64,000 nt of DNA from Pagrus major (GCF_040436345.1 NC_133230.1:2935297-2999296); one strand, 5' to 3'. Shown: positions 32,858-45,860, counted from the stretch's first letter. Notes: generated by a model not told the origin, from the letters alone. Made by a program: numbers and translations.

Positions 32858-33031
32858 CTCTGTGCTGTGGTTCATGTGAGCTGTCCACACCGCCACAGAG
32901 TAACTTCAGAGCTGATACTCTGCAGGTCTGCGTGCTGCAGCTGTGAGAATTACTGCTCATTGATTTCAACAACTTGTGCCATTGGGCTTTATCGACTTCT
33001 CAATAGTCAACAGAACTGAGTCACAGCTGAG

Positions 33032-33060
33032 ATGAACCTGCAAAAGAAGAAGTCACAATG
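33032..33060 (+). CDS. gphb5: gphb5 coding exon 1 (29 nt)
   Basis: The ATG has an in-frame TGA 15 nt upstream (four codons between). Nine codons plus two bases (MNLQKKKSQ, then TG) end at CAATG|GTGAGT. The two leftover bases complete a Trp codon with the first base of exon 2, the phase that exon requires. The start is inferred from splice fit, not homology. Confidence 0.68.
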
Positions 33061-35847
33061 GTGAGTGAATTAAAGTTACTCAATCTAACCAGGATGATCC
33101 ATAAATACGGCTTTATACGGAGTCCTGGGCAAGATAAAGACATGTTAGATTAATACCACTGTTGGATTAATGTGTATGTTGCATTTTACTGCTGTAGATG
33201 ATTAAGGTTGAGTTCATTTAACAACTTTACACACTGCTGGATCGTTCAATCTTTCCAGCCTGTTCTCAGCTTGGTGACGATGCATTTTGCAGCTAATCCA
33301 AGAGTTTATTCTTCCTTCAGTTTATCACATCAACAGCTCTGCAGATACGTGGTTTTCACTGGACAGGATGGGGATGAAAAGGAGTAATCTGAAAAGTAAC
33401 TAGTAACTAAAGCTCTGTAACTTCACAACATGTAGTGGAGTGAAAAGTACTATATTTACCTCTGATATGTAGTGGACTAGAAGTAAAGTACAAGGACCTC
33501 CATGTTTTTGTACTTGAGTAAATGCACTTGGTTGTATTCGACCACTGAAAACTACTCTGAAGACTACATTTCCAGATTTTTCATTTTCCTCCGTGCACCA
33601 TTCCAAGGTGAAGGATTGAAATTGTTTCCTAAAAAACAATAACACCAGCTTTTTACTTCATATTAGTGGATACAGTCTGCACAGTCTGGAGTCGAGTCTG
33701 TGCTGGCATACAGATTCCAGTTGACATTGTAAAAGTGGTAGTTTGTTACCTTGTACACCTCGACCTGATCGATCGTGGCAGCATAATACTGCAGACTTCT
33801 TTTGATCGCAGAGTTTTTTAGCTGCGGGGATTTCAAACAGATCTCAGAGGCCTTCACTGCTGACCCTGTGTTGTGTGACCTCTCCAGTTCCTGCTGCTCT
33901 GAGGTTGTCTTTAGTGCCCAGAAATCTTCCTTCAACAGCCCATTTCTGTCTTTTTTTCAATTATGAACACACAACACATAAAGAGGTGCTGATGTTTTGT
34001 TGTGTCTCTGCCCCTCACCTTCAGGAGGTCTGGCCTGGTGCTGCTGCTTCTGCTCTGCGTCTCTCTGCAGCCACGAGTGTCGGCCGTCAACCTGCGGCGT
34101 TTCATCGGCTGCGCCGTCAGGGAGTTCACCTTTCAGGCCAAAAAGCCCGGCTGTGGGGGCCTGCACATCACCACCGATGCCTGCTGGGGGCGCTGTGAGA
34201 CCTGGGAGGTGAGCAGCTGGGAGGCAGCTACTGTACTATACACACACAGACACACACGCAAAGCTGACAGCTTTACACAAAAGAAAGCAGTCTGCTTTTT
34301 GCATGAGCTTATGTTGGAAGAAAGAGAGAAGAAGAAGAAGAAGAAGAAGAAGATTAGATATAGTTTCAGTCAATCAGACAAAGAGACAGACAGGCAGACA
34401 GACAGGTAGACAGTGAGACAAATACCGTAGACACACAGATGGAGAGATGGGTGATCCCCATGGAGAAAATTTGTTTTCGCCTCCATCCCTCAACAGGGAG
34501 GTCGGAGCAAGGTCGGCTGAGAGTGCAGGCAGGGATTGAGTTGCTCGACTGATACAGCAGAGAGATAAAAAACACTAGAACAGATAGAGAGACGGATACG
34601 TGTGTCAGAAGTCTAAGAAAAAATATATTCTGTGTTTATAAGAACCTGCTAAGATGTCATTTTTGTCACACAGTAATGAGAGGCTGTCTGAAGTGTAAAT
34701 CTTTGCCGGAGAACGGAGGAGGACGGGAGGCTCGCACTGAAATTGAGTTAACGTTCTGCAAGAAAGAAAAGCAGCGAGGAATCCAGAGATGGAAGTGACA
34801 GCGGCGGTTTCCTTAACAATGCCTCAAGTGCATAAAAGGCACAATCGGATTTCATAAGTTGCCGGATACTGATTACAAAGAAATGCTGTGAAATCTCAAG
34901 TTTCATCTGGTGCATTGTACTCAGTGACAGGAGGCATTAGGAAGCTCATGACTCTCTCGGCTTTATTATTGCAGTGTAACTGCTGGTGTGTGTGCAGGAG
35001 GCCCAGCTTTGTTTAGTGATACTCTGTGGATCCCCTCAAGGAGGAGACTCATCTTTTTTGCCTGCTCTACCCAGCAGGGAGGTCAGGGCACAGCGGAGAG
35101 AGAGGATGTCCTGCTTTAGGGACAGACAGTTACGGGTTCAGGGTCTAACCTGTGAGCTTTAGGTCACAGGGCAGTCTCTAATTACAACTATTCAGGGTTT
35201 ACAAACTTACCGTCTGTGCATTCAGCTGAGGTTATGATAGAGAAGTTGTTATTACTGCAGCAGAATGTAAGAGTACAATCCTGAAACACCTACAAGCAAT
35301 TAATGGAGGCTTTGCAGATTTGTCACAAACACAGCTTGAGAGCAAATCAGAAAATCACAAGCAAATTAGATGAACGAAGGAATTTATTACAAAGGAAACG
35401 TCTAATAAGGTGGACTTGTTTCAGGCTGCTGTCATCAGGGAGACTGTCTGTTCTGCAGGTTAGTTTGCTGCTTGAAATAAGTCATTAAAGGTAGTTTGTG
35501 AAGCTGACTCAACAGCTGCCAGTAAAGGCTGACTAGTGCCAATGGTGCACAACCTGAAAGCCCTCTGTAGAGAAAATGAAATGCTCAGAGCCAACCTCCA
35601 AATGAAACCACCTTTGTCAGATGTAGGTTTATCTTGTGTGTGTTTGTATTTCCAGAAGCCCGTCCTGGACCCTCCCTTCATCGAGTCCTACCAGAGGGTT
35701 TGCACCTACAACGAGACCCGGCTGGTCTCTGTGAAACTGCCCAACTGCCAGCCCAACGTGGACCCCACCTACACCTACCCCGTGGCCCTGAGGTGTGACT
35801 GTGGTGTGTGTCTGACCAGCACCACTGAATGTATAACATCTGTGTGA
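33032..35847 (+). CDS. gphb5: Glycoprotein hormone beta-5 (thyrostimulin beta), complete gene
   Basis: Gphb5 pairs with Gpha2 to form thyrostimulin, a secreted ancestral glycoprotein hormone that can activate the TSH receptor. Three coding exons (33032-33060, 34025-34208, 35656-35847) join in phase to 134 codons; human GPHB5 has 130. Residues 11-30 form a Leu-rich signal peptide with likely cleavage after VSA30. The mature part has ten Cys (39, 53, 63, 67, 87, 102, 118, 120, 123, 130), the cystine-knot set without the extra seat-belt pair, as in human GPHB5. There is one N-glycosylation site, Asn90-Glu-Thr. Signature blocks are GCAVREFTF, AKKPGC, TTDACWGRCETWE and VCTYNET. No key residue is missing. 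Confidence 0.93.
33395..33545 (-). repeat. Dispersed repeat B, 5' fragment, inverted
   Basis: Contains AGTAACTAGTAACTAAAGC, GTAGTGGAGTGAAAAGTAC, and TTGTACTTGAGTAAATGCAC near the end. These are the reverse complement of the 5' half of the copy at 45475-45860. It lies within gphb5 intron 1. Confidence 0.65.
34025..34208 (+). CDS. gphb5: gphb5 coding exon 2
   Basis: After a pyrimidine-rich acceptor (CCCCTCACCTTCAG) it encodes the signal-peptide core and the first four knot cysteines, ending CWGRCETWE. The donor is GAG|GTGAGC, phase 0. No ATG lies in frame between the acceptor and the nearest upstream stop, so an upstream exon is needed. Confidence 0.95.
34328..34352 (+). repeat. (GAA)n microsatellite in gphb5 intron 2
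   Basis: About eight GAA units, followed by a purine-rich stretch. Confidence 0.95.
35656..35847 (+). CDS. gphb5: gphb5 coding exon 3
   Basis: 63 codons plus TGA. KPVLDPPFIESYQRVCTYNE, then VKLPNC, DPTYTYPVALRCDC and TTEC near the end, closely matching human GPHB5. The acceptor is TTTCCAG. Confidence 0.96.
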   Translation, partial: KPVLDPPFIESYQRVCTYNETRLVSVKLPNCQPNVDPTYTYPVALRCDCGVCLTSTTECITSV

Positions 35848-36238
35848 CACATCTGGACGGGCAGAAAACACTTTAAACTTCCACTGAGTATACGATCATT
35901 GCAGATATTTCAGATGTCTTTTGGTTGAGGACAAAGCTGAAGAATTAATTTTTTCCTGCTAAATATGACAAATGATTTGCTCTTTATAAGGTTTATGACA
36001 AACAAAATGTAATATGCACAAAATATTCAGGCACATTTTGCTGCGTGCTGGTTTGTTTGAGCAACTTTTCTATGTTATATTTTGAGAAATGCGCTCGTGT
36101 TTGGTAAATTAAATCTGAAATCCTTTAACCATTGTAAAAAAAGATTCCTGCCCTGTTTATAATGTCAACAGAAACACTGTTATACATCAGTAAGTTGTAT
36201 ATTAGAGTTCATTGTGTAAATTTTACTCATACTCGCAC

Positions 36239-36244
36239 AATAAA
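36239..36244 (+). terminator. gphb5 poly(A) signal
   Basis: AATAAA about 390 nt after the gphb5 stop, the first canonical hexamer I found downstream. Confidence 0.6.
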
Positions 36245-36584
36245 ATGTCTAAAAACCACCAGATCCTTAATATGTATTTTTGGGATTCTTCTTGAACTTT
36301 GCAGGAACTTCAGCAATCTGTCTGAGCTTTGTAGTTACTGTAATTGACATTGAATTATTAATTCAGTCTGATGTGACCACTCGTTAGTGCTTAATTAACT
36401 GACCCGAGCCCCGAGGCCAAACTACCTGCTGGTTAGTCATCAGCGTCGGGGCAGACAAACAGAGTCCTCTCTATGTGTTGTTATTGGTGTGATTCCCAAG
36501 GAGAACCGGGGTTTATGTAATCCCTGAGAGCTCACGTGTCACTGAGGAGCTGCAGGGCTGTTTGAGCCCCGGAGCTGAGAGGGG

Positions 36585-36627
36585 AAACACAACACAACAC
36601 AACACAACACAACACAACACAACACAC
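36585..36627 (+). repeat. (AACAC)n microsatellite
   Basis: About eight pentamer units. Confidence 0.97.
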
Positions 36628-38479
36628 TCCTCCCATCATAAAAACCCTCCACGTTCACAGATACACATATATCTGTGTCTGTTGTTAACAATGGAGGTTT
36701 ATACTGCTGCAAAAATCACATTTTATTCATGTTTGGTTACTGACACTGCATTATTTTCAGCCCATATAAAGAAATAAGTAAAGCAAATATTAAACTTTGT
36801 TGCATTAAAGGAGTTTGCCTGTATTTTCTGAATGAGGACACAAATATTATCATGGGATCAAACCTGTGACCTTCAGGGACCTGAATGACACTCATGTTAT
36901 CATCATTAGTGACGCTGTGTCAAAGATAATATCTGTTATTGAACTGATTCTGCTGCTTTTTAAGAAGCTAAAGCAGCACTTCCACGCATGCTGTTCGCTA
37001 AAAGCTGGAGAACATCAGTCAGTCAGTCAGTTTCAGACCAACACAGAGAATGACAGGAAGTGAAACATAACCTCTTATAATATAATATAAACTTTTTGAG
37101 AATTTGTCCATGTTTGACAGTCCAGTGTGCAGGAAGGTTTTTTTTTTTAGCTCAGCTTTGTTAGTATATCTCTGCCAATCAATGATCTCTTGCGTGTGAA
37201 TAAAGGTTGAATGAATGCATGAATTATGAATGTAGTTTAAAATGTAGCTACTATTGAAAATAGTTTTGGCTGCTGGCAGATTTTTCCTCCCTTGTTTGGT
37301 TTCTTACGCCAAGAACCGAACAAAGAGAAATCAAAATCAAACGCTTTGTATTGTTGGCTTCTCTTTCACAGCGTGCAGCTGATAAAATTACAATGCTGGC
37401 AGTTTTATTATGTAATGAAAAGGCATTTTTGAGTTGATGTTTTTGCAGCATCAACTCTGCAGATTTCTTCTTACACTGCCATGGGAAGAGGAAAATTAGC
37501 ATTAGCAAACAGACGTCTGTGTGAGCGCTGCAGAGGTTAAAAGGACAAACAGAGGAGAGGTTAGCTGTCTCGACTGTTGGCTCTCCTGAGACCTCCGATA
37601 TCTTCAACAACCCTGACAGGAGAGTTGCTCTAACGACCCCCGTCGTCCTAATCATTCCTGACATTACCACTTCCTCCTTCGGCTGCGGGGAGGAGGAAGG
37701 TGGAGGGGTGGCATGGGGCTGCGGCGGCTCTTGGCGGGGAAGACGGAGGAGGAGGAGTGGAGGTTTCCTAACCTGGGGTCTATGACCTCCTCTGGGAGCT
37801 CAGGGGGAAACACAGGGACTCATATCAGAGACCTGTGAGTCAGGGTGACATGAAATGCCTCTCTCCATCATTTAATTAAAAAGGGTAATTCAGGCATTAA
37901 CAGGAATGTTGTCCAATTTAGGGCTTCCTTAGGTTTTTTAATTCAAAAGCTTCAATAGTGGACACTTTCATTTCAAAGTAGAAACTAACTGACCTTTGAG
38001 TGACGTGCTGAGGCAAACCAAACCAAATACAGGAGAAACAATAACAAGTAATTCTGTCAAAGATCGTGAAGACAGTTCCCCAACCTGATAAAATGAAGAC
38101 CCAGAAACAACCTGATCATTTGTCTTCCAGATTGAATTTTCTAAATTTGAACAAAGCTTGTAGAATAACACATCAGGAATGTGATCCACTGACCGTATCC
38201 ATCCATCAAACAGACAGACTGGAGGTAAACAGAAACTATATTACAGCTGATGCTGGATTATTAAAAGCCAGCAAGGCTGCCAAACGGCCAACTGGAGTCC
38301 CATTACTGGATATTTTCAAGGACACTGGTGACATTTCTATCTATTTTTGTGGCGTCAAAACTGATTTGACTGAGTTTTTTTTTAAGGAGAGCTGCAGATA
38401 TTTCCACCAGTGTCAATGTCCATCCATTAATGTCAATAAAGTGACAATAAAACCTTAATAAAAGTGAACAATGACATGA

Positions 38480-38668
38480 TAAGTTAGCTGAACAAAAAAC
38501 TCATAAGGCTTTTATTAATGTTCTTAAACAGTTTATTAACTGTGAACAAGTTTCTTATAAGTGCTTATACATGTCTTATAATCTAACAATAAACACCTAT
38601 GTACACATAATAATGTTTATAAGGCTCTTATAAACCCCTTATTACCTAATAACTCATTAAAAAGGTCA
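38480..38668 (+). repeat. Dispersed repeat A, copy 2
   Basis: Shares order and motifs with 24707-24915, including GTGAACAAGTTTCTTATAAG and CCTTATTACCTAATAACTC. Same orientation as the other copy. Confidence 0.6.
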
Positions 38669-39221
38669 TAAGGCCCTCAGAAAATTCAGAATCGAGTATC
38701 CTCCCGGGCTGCTCCTGGAAGTCTGGGTCACTATAACAGGGTCAGTACTCTCCTCTGCTCTCAGTAGTAAGCTGCAGGTTGAGGTTGAGAGCAGGTCAGT
38801 TGAATTTGCAGTTGGACCTTCGGGGCATCTTCCCCTCCACTGCCTCTGAAGCAGCCTGACAGGTACCAACCGGGGTTATGAATTATACAGCCGGTGCTAC
38901 AGGGACGAGGGGATGGCGAGGAGAGACTGTGAGGACGATGAGCGTCAGTGGAGAGAGCAGCAGAGCCGCTCTTCTGGGTGAGATTTCTCCAGGGATTCAC
39001 CCTGCTCAGATCGTTATCACCTTTATTATCATTGACAGGTGATATGACGGAGGCGGCGTGGGTGAAGGCTGATTGATGAATGTGCTTTCGCTGGGAGGAA
39101 AATTTTGCTCACAGCTATGGAATCATGAAAGGAATCATGGGAAGTAATAATTCACCAGTTTCCTTGATGGTTTGACACACACACATACACACCAACATAC
39201 TGTTAGCTAGCATATTAGCAG

Positions 39222-39400
39222 GGGTTTGTTGCCACAAAACACGGCCGGAGATGCTGTAATTTCTCGGACCCAAAAACCTGGTTTTGTCGCAACAAAACAT
39301 TCTGGAGAACGACTTACGAGTCGATAATACTGGGTCTTGTCGCCGCAAAACACAGATAGAGATGCTGCGACTTACCAGTCCAAAACACGGCTGGAAATTG
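39222..39400 (+). repeat. Degenerate minisatellite
   Basis: Three to four imperfect units built on GTCGC(C/A)(G/A)CAAAACA with GAGATGCTG and a CAGTCC-like end. The AAAAC blocks end at 39240, 39298, 39351 and 39386, giving spacings of 58, 53 and 35 nt. Confidence 0.7.
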
Positions 39401-41359
39401 TCCATGCTCTCCTTAAAAATATTCATGGTTTCACACTCACAAATGTTGGCTAGTGACGATTTCAATAGCTAGTTTTCAACCTGTAGAGGTCACTCTGCAT
39501 ATTTATAACAATATGAAGAACTCAAATACTTTGCACTAAGTGCCGAGATATGGACCTGAAGTAATCAACCTGGTTTTGGAGGTTTAGTTCTTCTGTAAGT
39601 GGCACTTTTTCTTTAAATATTGGACTTTAACTCCACCAAGTTAAAAAAAAAAAAGCCAGCCGTCATAAAAAGAATTGAGATGCGATGATCGTTCAAATGG
39701 GGATGACTGTGCTCGCAATCTCTCCTTCGAGGAGCTCGTGGTGATGCACCTGTCGTACACAGTGAATAAAAGTCTGAGTGAATATGAACATCATCATCTC
39801 CTGTGTAAAAATCAGACAGTCTACCACCCCAACTATTCTTACATTTACTTCATTCTCATTACAGAAAGGTCACATTACTTCTGATTCAGTGCTGAATGTT
39901 GGTACTAAAAATCAGTAGTACCTTTATTCTTTTATTCCTTTCTCAGTTATTTAGTTCCTTACATCTGCATACCATTCTTTTACAACTTCTCTTTCTTTGT
40001 TTCTCTTGTTCAACTGATCTAAAATAATCCAATAATAATATATGATATAATAATCCAAAGTGCTTTACATTAGGCCTGGGATTGCACATAACGACAGCTG
40101 TAAAGATACTAAGCAGTGCTGTTAAAGTAGGATGAAATATAATGTGAGAAGAAGTCGACAATCAAAACATGAATTTTTTAGTATATCACTATCAGTAGTT
40201 TGACACAGCTCTTCCTCACCATCCCCCTCGCTGCTATTGAACTCATCGCCCACTGGATTCAGTCTATCAGCCTTAAATACCACTGACGTGCGATATAACC
40301 GTGAGGGGTGGCGGTGGGGTCGCAGCACGCCCACTTCCTCTGCAGGAAATAACACAATAATGCCACTACAGCGTCACACCGCTGCTACTATACCACTGTT
40401 TTAGCATTACATAATCCCATTCAGCCACAAATCAGCAGCCAAAGCACTTTTAATCTACACAGAGATAGTTCAGTTTAATCTGAAGACGGACAGAAAGTTT
40501 GTGGTGTAGAGACTTCGTTGAGTCTTGTCTTCTGGATTCAAATGTTTATATGTAAGTTCGCCTACTCACACGTGCAGGGTTCAAGCTGGGCCACACGGAC
40601 CACACTGATTGTCTGGAGGTAGAGACGATGGATCAGTGGGGTGATAAGGCTTCAGATCCTGGACAGATCTCCCCTCGTCCTCCAGTCCTTTTGATGATGT
40701 AATCTGAGGAAATCAGATCAGACAAATGTCCTCACATGTAATAAACAGAGCCAGGACACATGCAGACACTGTATCCAGAAATACAGAACAGTCCGTACAC
40801 TTAAATTACAGTAATTAGTAAAAAAGTACAGATTTAATTTTAGCCACAAAACTACTACGAACTCTTTGTTGTGACATCAGGAGACCAAGCGTGAGGATTT
40901 GTTATTGACGATAAGTAGGAGATTAACTTTACCGACTCTGAGAATAGATTATTTTCTTCTTTCCACTCAGCTGATCTTTTCACGGCGGTGCCAACACTTC
41001 TGAAGCCGCCTGAATAGTCGATCACCAAATTCAATCTTGAATCCGAGGAGGTGCGGTCTACAGGGAGCGGTGCTTAGAGACATTTTCCGGGGAACAGTTC
41101 AATTTTCCGGTTTCTCACAAAGGCTTCAAACATCCAACTGATCTTTCGCAGGGTAATTAAAGGTTGTTATGTAAGATTTACTACAGTGTTTCCACTCATA
41201 TTAACAACTGGGAGGACGGAGGAACGGACGACGTGGCTGCAGTCTGGAGCAAAGAACGTTTCATCTTCAGGAAGCTCTGAAGGGAAAAACTTCTGTGTTT
41301 CATATCAAAGACGTCCCGTCAGTGCCGGATATCTGAAAAAAAAAGTTTTAAAGCAGCTT

Positions 41360-41965
41360 CTTTTGAAAATGTCACGTGTGAAATTTGCCTTTTCACATGT
41401 GAAAAATCCACAATTTCACATTTAAATTGAATATTTTCATATTGGCTATTGAACTAAAATGTGAAAATAAAATAATTTCACTTTTGAACTGGGCATTTTC
41501 ACAAGTGATTGGTGTTTTTTTTTTTTACATATTAATCAGAATTTCACATTTGAACAAAAAATTTTCATGTGAAAAGAAAAATAAGGTCACATGTTAACTG
41601 GAAATGTTGACAATTGAATCGCTTTTTCACATATAAATGAAAATATCCCTCTGTGAAATGTATGTATATAATGTCCACATTTTTTCACGTGTACATTAGA
41701 AAAGATTCCACATTTTCTCACACGATTGGCTGTTTTCACATGTGAACTAAAATGTTAAAATCTGAACATAAAAGCATGCCACATGTGAAATTTGACTTTT
41801 CGTGAATAACGTAACATCTGAATTCCCCAAAAAATGAAATAATGCCACATGTGAACTGGACATTATGAAAAGTGATTCACATTTTTCACATGTGAACTAA
41901 AATTTTGACATCTGTTAAGAAAATAATGTCACGCGTTAACTGGACATTTTCACAAGGCATTGCCT
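41360..41965. repeat. Decayed satellite with CACATGTGAA palindromes
   Basis: About 600 nt of diverged tandem repeats. Recurrent blocks are TTTCACATGTGAA(C/A), AACTGGACATTTTCACAAG and TGTGAACTAAAAT. AACTGG anchors at 41487, 41596, 41854 and 41938 are spaced 109, 258 (about three times 86) and 84 nt, so the unit is probably about 85 nt. Confidence 0.8.
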
Positions 41966-44900
41966 TCTTCTGCTTTGTGGAAACACTGAAACAAACTTCA
42001 GAAAGCTCAGACGACACAACTCTTCAGTCAGCTATGATCTTAAATAAACTTGTAATGACAGTTGCATCTGGAAACATTAAAGTCCATACATCTCTTTTAA
42101 ATTTCAAGACCCGTCTTTGTGAATACTGCGGCTCTGCTGTCTTGTTAAATATTATGTAACGGCTGAATTCAGGGTGAATAAAAGGGCTGAACTGAGAGCG
42201 AGAAGGGCACTTTTTTGCCTTCCAGGTGGTTCCCTTACATAAACTGGATCTCTCTCCTCTTTGAATGACTCAGAGACTGTCCCAGTTTGGGCCTGATGAA
42301 GCGGAACAACATCGTATTCACCTTTTGTTTTTTCTGATGTTTGGCTGTTATATTCATGAAAAGTTTTCTGGCTGTAACACAGAACGAATACAATCATCTC
42401 ACAGATCTCAGCTCACGTTGTGGAGCCTGAGCTTCATCTGTGAAGTTTGTTTTACAGCTGTGGGTGAGAAACAGAATCAGGACTGATTTCTTTACCTTTG
42501 CTCTGTGTACACTTCTCTTATCAACTCATTAAGATGTGGATAAAATAACAAAGCATGTTGAACGCACGTAGAGGAAAAAAAAGAAAAAGACTAAATGCTT
42601 CATGTGGTTTCAATGTTTTCTTGGATTCCCCCCAAGGAGGCTGGATCGATGAAGAATCACAAGAACTTTCCAGGTCGGTTTCTTTCTGCTTCTTGGATAT
42701 TGCTCCTTTTAGACGGTGCCTTTGTCTCCCTGCAGAGTGCTGAGGTGATCATTATTGGCATATTGTTATTAGTCGGTCCAGCAGAAATGCTTCATCTTAA
42801 GAAATGGGAAAAAAAAAACAGCTCAGCTTTTCATTTCAATTTCAGAGATGATCTGAAGTAGTCTCTCCTGGGCTGCCATCAAATTAAATCTTTAATATTA
42901 ACAGTGAGTTTTCACTGAATCATAAAATCTCCAGCTAAAATTCAATCTTTGAATCTTTCCTCCCGTCATCATTGATGATCAACGAGTCGTCCAGCTGAAC
43001 ATTCATCGGTTTGCTGCAAGAGTTTTGTCCAAAAGTGGTAAATCATGCTTTACTTACTTCAAATAAAACATGGATGAAAATATAAAGACTTCTCAGCTAA
43101 AATTCCCTACATTTTAGACACCTGAAGATTCATTTTATTCAGTAATTTTACCCAAATATAACACATCTTGAATTCTTTTATATTCATAGCTATATTAAGG
43201 TCAAGCAACATGTAACTAATTTACCTTGTGACTGTTCTGCACTGTGTAGCATCAGTGACAGGACAGGATCGGCATCGGCAACGCGCTTGATGTTTGGCCG
43301 TGCTTGCAAAGTTGTCGACTCATTAGTTTTGATTATAACACAAATCAGCTCATTTCAACAGAGGCTGAACTGGTAGCAAGTTACAACCAGGTGTCAGTGT
43401 CTGGTTGTCTGATCATGCACGTCTACTTCAGGACAGAAGTTTTCAAAACACAGTGTGCCAACTTTGTTTGTAGTCGGCACATCTGATCACATCATCAACA
43501 AATGACTTACAGTACATTACATGAGAGACGTATGCATGTCAATATGTTACGAAAGTTATGAGACTCAACATACAGCAGTTATGTGAAATTCATCTTCCCA
43601 TCCCGGTTGGAAAATGTTGGCTAAGCTTTCGCCTTCTGTCGAGGAGCTCTCACCATCAAGCAACGCTAATCAATGTCATCATACTGGTGCTCTTATCTCA
43701 TTGGTCACTTCAATGCAGCACCTGCTACACTGATAAACAGGTTTATTACTAGAAAGAGGCGCACTTAAAAACTAAACATTAATCAAGCTGTGTTTGTTTT
43801 TATTTATCTATTATTCTCGGGAGCGAATGGGGACATCTTAAAGATCTGTAATGTATTTTGGCCTTTAGAGATCAATAAACAGCGAGTAAGGCTGCCTCTG
43901 AAGCTGTTGATTCTCCCAAAGAGAAACTAAGAAAGAGACTCACATCCTGACTGACACCAAAAAGAAACAATTCAGGAGTAAATGAGCTTGAGAAGCACCT
44001 TCACTTCAAACTGCACTGAGAGAAAATCCCTCCACACTTCCAGTTTCCACCAGCAGCAATTAAATATGTTTTTCCAAGAGAATCTGCCGGCACATCCCGA
44101 GCTGACGGGTGTCAGTTTAGGTAAAAAAGTGCATCTCTTCCTCTCTATTTAAGGAGACGCTAATGGGTATAAATGCTTGTGCTACGTTTCTGCACCGAAC
44201 AATGCCCCGCTCTAACTTTCAGCAGACAGTCGAGGCTTCGTGTGTCCAGGCGGAGCCGCAGGTGGGCCGGCTGGAGCTGCAGCGGTGTCTTGACAGGCTA
44301 ATTTCTCCTCTGTGTTTCCTTTAGCCCGCCGTCAGCGCTCACCATCCACAGGGAAACTAACCGTGATAATTCTGCTGTCTGCTGGTAATTGGTGTCTGAG
44401 ATTCAGAGCCTTTTCACACCACCATCGTGGTGTCAGAGAAACGCCTGATGGGATTAGCTGGACAGATTAATGGATAGAAAAAGGCAGACAGATAAATAGC
44501 TACACCGGCATCAACCTTTTTTGAGTGGTGAAACAACACAAACTGTGACGGCATCACTCAGAGTCTGTAAACACTTCTAAAGTGTCAAAATACCTTAATG
44601 AGATTCGGTGGCGTTAAACTGGGACTAAAGATTATTTCACATTACACTGATCCTCTTAGAGAGCAAGCAGCCACGAGCTGGTTATATAAATTCTGGTCAC
44701 AAAGACGGAGAGAAATAGAAAAAAGTGAGATTGAGGGAGGACGAGGAAGAGCCGGGAGGAGAGGAGGGATGAATGAATATTAGGTGTCTGAAAAAGGTTG
44801 AGCTGCAGGACGAAGGATGAAAAGTACACGACTGGAGGTTTCCACAACCTGAGTGCGACTTCTGACGGAGCAATAAGTGTAATAAGAAGTGGAAGCTGTA

Positions 44901-45345
44901 GAGGAAATACAATTCTTCAAGTTCAGACATAAGTGAAACTTAAACCCTCGACTTTCATTTATTTCTGTTTTGACACAAGCTGCAGTTCTGGATTGTGTGG
45001 CTCTGTTTGAGCTGCATGATGCACCCTTCTGACCCGAGTTTCACCTGTTCAAAATCTGTAAAGAACTACGTCTATACGGATCTATTTTAAGTTAATAATT
45101 TATATTTCCGGTAAAGCGTCTCTTGTGAATATAGGAGGAAGTGTAACTCGTGTTATTATGTGACCTAATTCAGGGCCTTGTTCCTCCAAAAGAGGCTGTC
45201 AAAGGATTCAATGTTCTCGTCAACTTACAAAGTCAGATATCATCAACTAGAGCCTGAGGAAGGATGTTCAAGGAGAAGAGAGAGTCATCTGCGTATCTGT
45301 GCAGAATAAAAGTAGAACCCTTTGTAGGCAATCTTAAAAAGTATC

Positions 45346-45348
<3 letters not shown>

Positions 45349-45382
<34 letters not shown>
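45349..45382. repeat. (TA)n microsatellite
   Basis: About sixteen TA units, followed by TACACATACATATA. Confidence 0.97.
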
Positions 45383-45388
<6 letters not shown>

Positions 45389-45474
45389 CATATATGGCAT
45401 TATCACCTCTTACTATGGCAAGATAACAATATTCAATTATTAACAATATTCAACTTTTAAAACCAAAAGTGATC

Positions 45475-45860
45475 GAATGTAATGAGGTACATTTAGTCAA
45501 GTGCTACTTAGTTACAGTGTTGTTGTACTTGTACTTTACTTGAGTATTTCCATTTTCTGCATCTTTATACTTCCACGCCATTTTTTTACTCCACTACATT
45601 TATTTGATAACTTTAGTTACTTGTCATTTTGCAGATTACATTCTGCATCAGAGCCAAGCAGTGCATTTTTAAAATCATCAAAATCATTTTATCAGCAATC
45701 ATATAAGAAATAATAATTATAAAAATGCTCAATAATGGATCTATTTGCTATAAACATTCAGTATGTTTCATTTGACTTTTTCTTGCACTTTTGATACTTC
45801 AGTATGGTTAATATTAGATACATTAAGACTTTTACTCAAGTACTATTCCTATGGTTGACT
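45475..45860 (+). repeat. Dispersed repeat B, near full-length copy
   Basis: Begins near GGTACATTTAGTCAAGTGCT and includes GTACTTGTACTTTACTTGAG, TACTCCACTACATTTATTTG and a 3' part with CTTTTACTCAAGTACTATTC. I recognise it from memory as a common teleost repeat. It is non-coding. Confidence 0.7.

Noticed and set aside
34002..34024. GTG start for gphb5 within the same open frame
   Set aside because: This stretch is the polypyrimidine tract before the acceptor at 34025, and nuclear genes rarely start at GTG. An upstream exon in the right phase exists.
37251..37670. Minus-strand ORF of 139 codons
   Set aside because: No recognisable domain, no splice context, in a repeat-bearing intergenic region.
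39222..39400. Regularly spaced repeats that might suggest a CRISPR array
   Set aside because: Spacing is irregular (58, 53, 35 nt), units are degenerate, and this is a vertebrate nuclear genome.
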